Below are positions 57,346-64,000 of a stretch of DNA of 64,000 nt, one piece after another. Position 1 is the stretch's first letter. Each line of letters starts with the position of its first letter. Both the position numbers and the translations under genes were made by a program. This DNA is from Mytilus trossulus (lineage: Eukaryota; Mollusca; Bivalvia; Mytilida; Mytilidae). The notes below the pieces were generated by a model, which was given only the letters and a program-made list of their open reading frames with translations, had not been told where the DNA came from and did no database searches. The stretch is taken from the NCBI RefSeq assembly GCF_036588685.1, contig NC_086374.1, positions 30,496,886 to 30,560,885 on the forward strand, written 5' to 3'.

Positions 57346-58894
57346 TACCTACATAAAAGTGTTTCAAGATTCCTTGATATAGGAACAGGGCATGAACAAG
57401 TTATTCCTCATCATTTTACTATTTAATTAATTGCAAAACACATCATATAAGATGCACTAACAATTATTACAAACAAAGTATAATGATTGGATAAACAAAG
57501 GCTGTTTTGAGTAAGCAATCATCATTGTTTGAAGTATGTTTTTATAATATTTCATAAAGTATACAAGATACTGAACTGATCATCATAACTTTATTAGAGA
57601 CCTTAATTTAGTTTTGATATATTATGAAGTTTATATGATATTTAATGTAAAAGATACCAAAGGGACAGTCAAACTCATATGTAATTTATATCATACTATA
57701 TACAATTTATATATATTCATTGTATAAAATATTCATTGTGTAAAATATCCTATTGAAAAAAACTATAGAGTATCTAACTAACTTTATGATACATTGGTAA
57801 CTTTCAAAATGTGGTGGTTTCTGAATAGTAAATAGTACTGGTATACTAGTAATGGGTTGTTATCAATGAGAAAATGCTTTTAAATTTTATTTGTGTCTAC
57901 AATTCATAAATAACAGGCAATTCCCAACATGTATATTTTAAATAACATAATAAACAATAATGTTGTGGTATACAATAGTGACAACTGCTATTTCATTCAT
58001 CCCAATAATAAGTACTATGCAATTATTCTTAACTATCATGATGTCTATGTCTTGAAAGCATTTATGGATCATCTTGATATTCAGGCATACATATGTCACC
58101 CAATGAAAAAACCAGCAAAATGTCATGGCAAATAAAATTTACAACAAAAGTCTCAAATATTCATATTAAATATAGCCTTGCACCACCAGGCAGTTCCACA
58201 AAAAAATATGGAAAGGTTATATGACATTTAGACTTCTATTCAATGAAGTAAGTGATGTGGAAAATAATGCCCTCACATGTATAACTTATAAAAATAATCT
58301 GGTCTTAACAACTTTATTTGCGTAATGAAAAATTCAGAAATGACACAACATAACTTTAAACACATATACAACACACATATAATGCAATTCAATTGGGTAA
58401 CTTAACATTTAAAACAGAGATATTTTCCTTTTACCAAAAATCTTTAAAATATTGTTCATTACATAAGTCTGTATAATAATTCAAATTCACTTGTAAACAG
58501 TAATGGTGTATAAATAGAAGTCTCTCTTTAAAAACGTTTTTTTACAAAGGTTTAAAACTTCTATAACTGATGTTTTAGTCAGCTATTATAATATCCCACT
58601 ACTTATTTGTTGATAATTATATATTTAAATTTTAACGAAAAATCTTCTGCATAACAATAATTAGATTATCAGAAATTCGACATGAGTATATCAATTTCAT
58701 TAATTTCAACCAATAGTTTAAACAAAGGAAAATTGATTTCCATTATAATAAAAATATCATGAAGGCATCATTTGTAAATAGGTACATATACATTATTAGT
58801 ATTCAGAAAACATTGATCTAAACAATGTGTTTTGCTTTTACTGTACAATTCCAAATTTCCAAAGGATGTATTTTACACAGAATAAACTCAAATT
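57346..58894. other. Gene-free stretch
   Basis: A Penelope-like tail piece lies at 57650-57682 ('aaaagataccaaagggacagtcaaactcat'). Nothing else is recognised. Confidence 0.4.
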
Positions 58895-58898
58895 TTAA

Positions 58899-59514
58899 GG
58901 GCATACGATACAGTTTTGATCCTGTATTTACAAGTTCATGAAAATTTGCATAAAGGCTATTTTTTACCTGACTAAATCAAATAGGTAATAAAAAAATACC
59001 TTCATGTGCTACTTTTTGAGTAAAATGAGATCGAAATTTTGTATATTTGCTCAAAATTCAGATTTGTGGCCGTAATTTCTTTTTCGAAAGAAAGACATAA
59101 CTTTTTTGTTATAAAAGATAAACACAAATTGGTTTTTGATAAATAATCGATAATTTCTGTATTTCATAAGTATCCTAAAAAAAATGCAATTTTTTATTCA
59201 GAAATAACTTATATTTATCAAATTTTCATGAATTGATGAAAAAACGTCATTTTTTACTGCATGTTTATCAAAATTAAAAAAAATCCTCTATTTACAGTTT
59301 TATAAAATTTGGGACACATAATCTCCCTGCAAAATGAAACAAAATGCCGTTTTGAAAAAGGGGTCCATGAACTCTTTTTCAAATTAAATCGGTTTGAAAG
59401 ATAAAAATCAGTCGAAAAATGCATCTTTTCCCGATATGTCACAGTTTGACGTCGCGAAAATAACATATTACGTTAGCAACGTCATTACCTTCTCTGTAAC
59501 TGTATCGTATGCCC
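58899..59514. mobile_element. 616-bp inverted-repeat element flanked by TTAA
   Basis: GGGCATACGATACAGTT at the left is mirrored exactly by its complement at the right (an insertion-free match of about 17 bp). TTAA flanks both sides (58895-58898 and 59515-59518). The interior is AT-rich and contains no transposase. TTAA duplication is the hallmark of piggyBac-type insertion, but the terminal GGG rather than CCC makes that family uncertain. Confidence 0.7.
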
Positions 59515-59518
59515 TTAA

Positions 59519-61018
59519 ATTTTGATAGTATTATTTGCTTGCTAGATTTACTGAATTTAAATTATCTTATCTAATAATTACATATAGTTTTGCTGTTACA
59601 AACTCAAACATGTAAATTACAAATAACATAAACAAACAGTAATAAAAGTACTGGACTAGGTTTCATTTCACTACAATTTAATATACACATGTACTTACAC
59701 ATATACTTTTACACAACTGAATAAAATGTTTTGAATGATGCAGGTCAATATTTTCATCTTCCTTTACCAATATTCTAAACATGTGATACAATTTGAATAG
59801 GTACATTATAAAAATTATTGGTCAAATAGTCAATACAGCACAATGTCCAAAAAGTGCACTCTGAAAAGTAAGTTTTCTGAGTTTAGAAGAATAATTCCAG
59901 ATATGGAAAATATAATAATTTTCAATTGAATTTTCCTACAGAAGAAATCGATCTTCAAGTCATTATCTTAACATTGAAAGCCATTCTATTTTTTATTTTA
60001 TTTTTTCCACCTGAAAAATGTTTAAAGGTATAAAAAAATAATGAAATTGTTTGTAATGTAAAAGAGCAACAAGAAAAGCAATGTATTAAAAGAAAATATT
60101 CATGGCTAATGATGTCCAGCTCCCAAAGATAAGTAGGTGCAACAAAGCGAGCTATTTGTAAAATGGACAACCCAAATAAAAGCATTATTAAGGAACACAA
60201 TTCAGCACACAAGTATTGAGTGCCATAAAAGAACACAAATGGATAAAACAAAATTGCAATTAATATTTTTTTGTAATGTCATTACATACTGTAAATATAA
60301 TTGATAGCCTCTGGCTCTCGAGATAAGATTCAGAATTATTTAACCAGTTTAATTTGTGTAAAAGTATTGGTTGAAATAACCAATTCAACCTAAACTTCAA
60401 ATTTTATTTACTTTCAGCATTCCCTATTGAGATAAGTCATGAACAACCATAGGGAAATAATTGTAAAATGTGTCTGTCTGATTGTCCTCTACTAAAATAC
60501 AAAATTTCACTCAAAACGTAATAAGCACAATCAGATATCACATGCTTTTCATTGTGACACATATTTTCTCCATTGTGAAAAATTTCGTCTTTTATGTTAG
60601 TATTAATTTTGTCGAAAAAAAACATGAATAAACAGATGTTATTTGGTATTTGTTATTGTTACTTCAGGAATTTGTTCACATACATTCAAAGCTACAATCT
60701 GTAATAAACATCAATTATCCAAAGTAACACTTAAGAAGGCAAAAAGATACCTATCCAAAATACTTGCATACCCATATGCTGAAAACACAACCAGCATTAT
60801 AACAGTGAAACATTCGTGATACGGACGTTACAATCTTTTCAACAATAACCTTGAGATAACATTATTTTGATAATTCTGAATATTGTATTTAGTGCTCTTG
60901 CTACTTTGCTTTGTAGGATCGGTAAAAACTGTAAAAATCCATTCAGCTGGAAATTCATATTAATATTTTACCTGATAAAATTTGACAACAGGATGTCAAG
61001 AATATATATTATAAATTG
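59519..61018. other. Gene-free stretch downstream of the Flower homologue
   Basis: No exon supported. Part of it might be a long 3' UTR of the gene at 61694-64000, but no clear polyadenylation site could be chosen. Confidence 0.35.
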
Positions 61019-61470
61019 AAACAAGAATGTGTCCATAGTACACGGATGCCCCACTCCCACTATCATTTGACATGTTCAGTGGACCGTGAAATTAGGGTCA
61101 ATACTTTAATTTGGCATAAAAATTAGAAAGATCATATCATAGGGAACATGTGAACCAAGTTTCAAGTCTTTTGGACTTAAACATCATCAAAAACTACCTT
61201 GACCAAAATCTTTAACCTGAGCTTTGCACTTTCTTTTCTTTGTTTAGTGGACCGAAATTTGGGTCAAAACTTTAATTTGGCATTAAAATTAGAAAGATCA
61301 TATCATGGGGAACATGTGTACTAAGTTTCAAGTTGATTGGACTTTAACTTCATCAGAAACTACCTTGACCAAAAACTTTATCCAGAAACAGGAAGAACAG
61401 ACGCACGGACGAACAAACAGAGGAACAGACTAGACAACATAATGCCCTTCTTCTATCGTAGGTGGGGCAT
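61019..61470 (+). repeat. 'acaagaatgtgtccat ... gtaggtggggcat' element
   Basis: It begins 'acaagaatgtgtccatagtacacggatgcccc' and ends with the hairpin ATGCCC...GGGGCAT at about 61442-61468. Two internal ~150-bp units carry 'tttaatttggcat.aaaattagaaagatcatatca..gggaacatgtg'. Other copies are at 56952-57345 and, partial and reversed, at 4968-5100. Confidence 0.7.
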
Positions 61471-61693
61471 AAAAATATTTCAAACCAAATCATAAGTTAT
61501 ACAGAATTTGTACTTGACAAAATATTAAAAATGTTGCAGCATTAATTTCTAGGACCATTGTCCATTTTCAAAATTCAAATGTAATATGCAACATTTTTCA
61601 ATATATATCTAAACTGTTTTAACAGGTCATGATGTGTAAAACATTCAATATTGTCCTTTATCTGGCAGTGTCTATAACATTTTTTAAGTTCCA

Positions 61694-61814
61694 TCATGAT
61701 TTTCCAGGGCTTTCAGGTACATGTAAATCTACTTTTTGTTCGTTTTGTAAAAGTGTTGTACCAAGTTCAACATCATCTCCTTTAGCTTTAGATAACATTG
61801 TGTCTCGGTCAGCT
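61694..61814 (-). CDS. fwe: Flower homologue, last coding exon
   Basis: 121 bases after acceptor TTTCTTTCAG. It completes GKK and adds a 39-residue hydrophilic C-terminal tail ending PGKS and TGA. Confidence 0.82.
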
Positions 61815-64000
61815 CTGAAAGAAAATGGCAAAACTAAGAAATGAAAAACATTGATAACTATTCAACATTAATACAATTGAAGTAAATCTTTGAATATCAA
61901 CAAAAACTGTTTGATTTACATATGTTTATATAATTCACACTAAGTTTATTTGAAAGAAACTGTAAGAGCAATATATGTAACAGTGTGGAAAATTTGATTT
62001 CAGAAGGAACCGACTTTGATTATACATGGACACAAAAGTATCCTTATAAAGGAAGGTTGTAGAAAATTCAGAGACAAAGAAAAAACACCTCCTGAATTAA
62101 AATTATATACTTTCGATTTCAACATTGGTCCATAATTGTAAACTTTTCTACCAAAATCATCCCTACCATTCTATCTCTATTCTTATTTAGCAAGTCTATT
62201 TTGTTCAAAATTGATCAAACCTAAAGAGGCCTCAAGGAAACTTGTGGGTTCATTTGTTTTCATGGATATCAATTTTAGGTGATTTAGGAAAAGAATGTAC
62301 ATTGTATTTTGTGAAAATTTGATTTTGATTTTCTTGTTTTGAAAAAAATCTGCATTCATTTGAACTTCCTGGAACATTACAATTTTGTTGACCAACCCTT
62401 GATATTGTTTCTTATTGTCATGCATATGATATCTCCTTTTATTCATATTTAATTAGCATCATAGCACATGATTTTTTGTAATAAATAACTCACTTTTTGC
62501 CAATTGCCATTAAACCGTACACTACACCTGCGGCAAACACCAGACCACTGCCAAATACTGTTGATGTGCTAAAGCATGTTATAATTGGTATCAATCCTAA
62601 TCTGAAAGAAACAACAAATACAATAAAATAACATTAAATTATCCATCAGTTAGAGACAAATTCATCAAGTGATTTGAACATGAGTTTTTATTACCAATTA
62701 TATCAAGCAAACCCGCTAGAACAAGCTGATGTTCAAGATGCTTGAAATGTCTTAAAATTAAGAAATAATTCTTGGGGGCTTGAATATTGAATATTCTAAT
62801 TGGACAAATACAGCAATTCTTTTGGATCGAAGCGCTATAGGTGGAGGCAAATATTTGCCATTCCCATAAATAAACGCACTATTAAATTGGCTTAAAAGAA
62901 TGGAGCAAACTGAATTAGTGACATGCTTAATCTTCTTACAACAACGTATTTACATGTAGATAGTTTTGGATGAATTTAAATGATTATTAATTTATATGTC
63001 TTATATGTATAAAATTTTTTTGGCTTGTACCACATTTAAGCATCGTTTGTTTACGTGTCCATGTTGTGATGATTTTCAGTTTCACAAGCATGTATTTTCC
63101 CGTAAAATGATTTTATTCTTACGTCATTGTTCTATAACTTCGGGTACCTCATTCATAAAAAAAACATATGACGTGGGAGTACCATCCGAACAGCCCTGGA
63201 AATATATTCATATTTTACCATGGGTGTGTACTCAAAGCAATTGAAGGATGTCATGTTAGAATGTTTATTTTGGTAGGATATAGGTTGTTCAACACCTTTT
63301 TGTATGGGTACTAAACATTGGAATACTTTTTGTATGGGTACTAAACATTGGAATACTTGGTGTTTAGTAATTTAATCCAACCAAAGTAGAGCTAGTACAT
63401 AATATTTAAAAATGTCTTTGGATTATCCAATGGTCAAAGTCCCATAACTCTGGAATTTAATATCTGAATTTTTTTTTAATCAAACATCTTTTTTTTATAT
63501 TCACCATTTCAAACAATTTTGTCAAGTGTCCAGTAAATCAATCCAAGCAAACTCAAGTTATGGAAGAATATATGAAAAATAAAAAAATCTGAAAACAAAC
63601 GTCCTGAAATTTTAAACAACTGTAAAATTATAAAAATTGAGAGGAGTCCTTCTATCAATCCCAACAATAATATCAAATTTGAAGGAAATCAATTCTGGAA
63701 TACAAGAGTTTGTGTGCCATAATTGAAAATGTATCATGCATCTAACTGTTTTAATGTCTTGTTAATCTGAAACATCAAAAACATAAAAAAAATTTAATGG
63801 AAAGTGAGCTTTTTTCTATCAATTTTTTTTTGGTGTTGTAACTATATGTGGTTGAATACACAGGCAAACTTCAGCTATCTTAAGAAGTGTTAATAATATG
63901 CTTTGTATTTAATGAGGATATGAAAATTGTTAATAGTTCACTCCTTTTGATATTTACTTACATACAATATGTAACAGCTTTCTGCCAATATGGTCTATTT
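61694..64000 (-). CDS. fwe: Flower (CACFD1) homologue, last three coding exons; 5' part beyond right edge
   Basis: The exons, in transcript order, are >64000-63962, 62601-62494 and 61814-61694 (TGA at 61696-61694), with GTAAGT and GTGAGT donors and TTTCAG acceptors; the phases join exactly. The joined product reads [11 protein letters not shown], then a hydrophobic helix ([11 protein letters not shown]), then [19 protein letters not shown]. This matches the WQKA..YC ... G..YGL.A.GKK block of Flower, a small four-pass vesicle membrane protein linked to Ca2+ entry, synaptic vesicle endocytosis and cell competition. A hydrophilic, acidic-basic tail ([14 protein letters not shown]... to ...ESPGKS) follows, probably cytoplasmic. 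The first membrane helices and the start lie outside the window. In other animals the C-terminal exons vary between isoforms; here only one set is visible. Recognition of the family is from the conserved block; I am fairly sure. Confidence 0.85.
62494..62601 (-). CDS. fwe: Flower homologue, transmembrane exon
   Basis: 108 bases between acceptor GTTTCTTTCAG and donor GTGAGT (62493). It encodes two hydrophobic segments and ends AIGK plus two bases of the next Lys. It is too short to stand out as an open frame and was found by its splice sites. Confidence 0.85.
62602..63961 (-). other. Intron of the Flower homologue
   Basis: It contains a 30-bp direct repeat in two copies (63296-63355, CTTTTTGTATGGGTAC...) and no recognisable exon. 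The open frame at 62996-63244 (+) has no family resemblance. Confidence 0.6.
63296..63355 (+). repeat. 30-bp tandem duplication
   Basis: Two identical copies of a 30-bp unit ending in GGTACTAAACATTGGAATA lie head to tail, inside an intron of the Flower homologue. Confidence 0.85.
63962..64000 (-). CDS. fwe: Flower homologue, internal exon (partial at window edge)
   Basis: It encodes [12 protein letters not shown] plus two bases before the donor GTAAGT at 63961. Its 5' end is beyond the window. Confidence 0.8.

Noticed and set aside
59955..60251. 98-codon hydrophobic frame on the minus strand
   Set aside because: It could be mistaken for a membrane protein, but T-rich DNA gives Phe/Leu-rich frames by chance, and no splice or family signal supports it.
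1..64000. CRISPR arrays, bacterial operons, rRNA or tRNA genes
   Set aside because: None recognised. Regularly spaced repeats here are long degenerate tandem units inside mobile elements, not direct repeats with unique spacers. A tRNA scan could not be run by eye.

Overview
The window looks like AT-rich genomic DNA from a marine bivalve, most likely a mussel of the Mytilus type. That placement is an inference from three things: the protein families present, genes split by introns with canonical GT/AG sites, and dense layers of dispersed repeats of mussel character. Nothing here looks bacterial, and I recognise no CRISPR array, rRNA or tRNA gene.

Host genes. (1) Two paralogous three-RRM RNA-binding proteins of the ELAV/Hu and Sex-lethal group lie in the same orientation about 13.5 kb apart (7871-8812 and 22292-23308, + strand). 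Each is encoded in one uninterrupted exon. Each is preceded by an almost identical splice acceptor and by an overlapping out-of-frame upstream ATG. (2) On the - strand, 40844-48094 holds a six-exon gene that I assembled from splice sites and reading phase. It encodes a 367-residue protein of the endonuclease/exonuclease/phosphatase (EEP) fold with every expected catalytic motif. (3) A 164-codon reading frame at 54668-55162 (-) looks coding but I cannot name it. (4) The last three coding exons of a Flower (CACFD1) homologue lie on the - strand from 61694 to the right edge, so the gene starts outside the window.

Mobile and repeated DNA fills most of the rest. There are three Penelope-like reverse-transcriptase remnants, all on the - strand (1-377, 17999-18556, 27247-29176), and a broken jockey-like LINE piece (36601-37060). 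Three copies of a short element have Helitron2-like ends (asymmetric inverted repeat plus terminal hairpin and CTAG), one inserted inside another (14946-17004 with 16116-16909; also 39658-40266). Other elements include TTAA-bounded inverted-repeat elements (9195-9746, 58899-59514), a 4.6 kb unit with 41-bp inverted ends (1008-5594), a foldback MITE family (2345-2587, 25944-26195), an element with arrays of a TTCGTTCCAA-like motif at both ends (46783-47515), and a 163-bp palindrome (20144-20306).

Layout: 1-5.6 kb nested mobile elements; 5.6-9.1 kb ELAV-like gene 1 with its upstream intron; 9.2-20.3 kb repeat-dense; 20.3-25.2 kb ELAV-like gene 2; 25.4-40.3 kb retroelement and repeat remnants; 40.8-48.1 kb EEP gene with repeat-filled introns; 48-61.5 kb mostly non-coding with one small gene at 55 kb; 61.7-64 kb Flower 3' exons. 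The two ELAV-like genes are probably a duplicated regulatory pair. The other host genes show no functional link to them or to each other.
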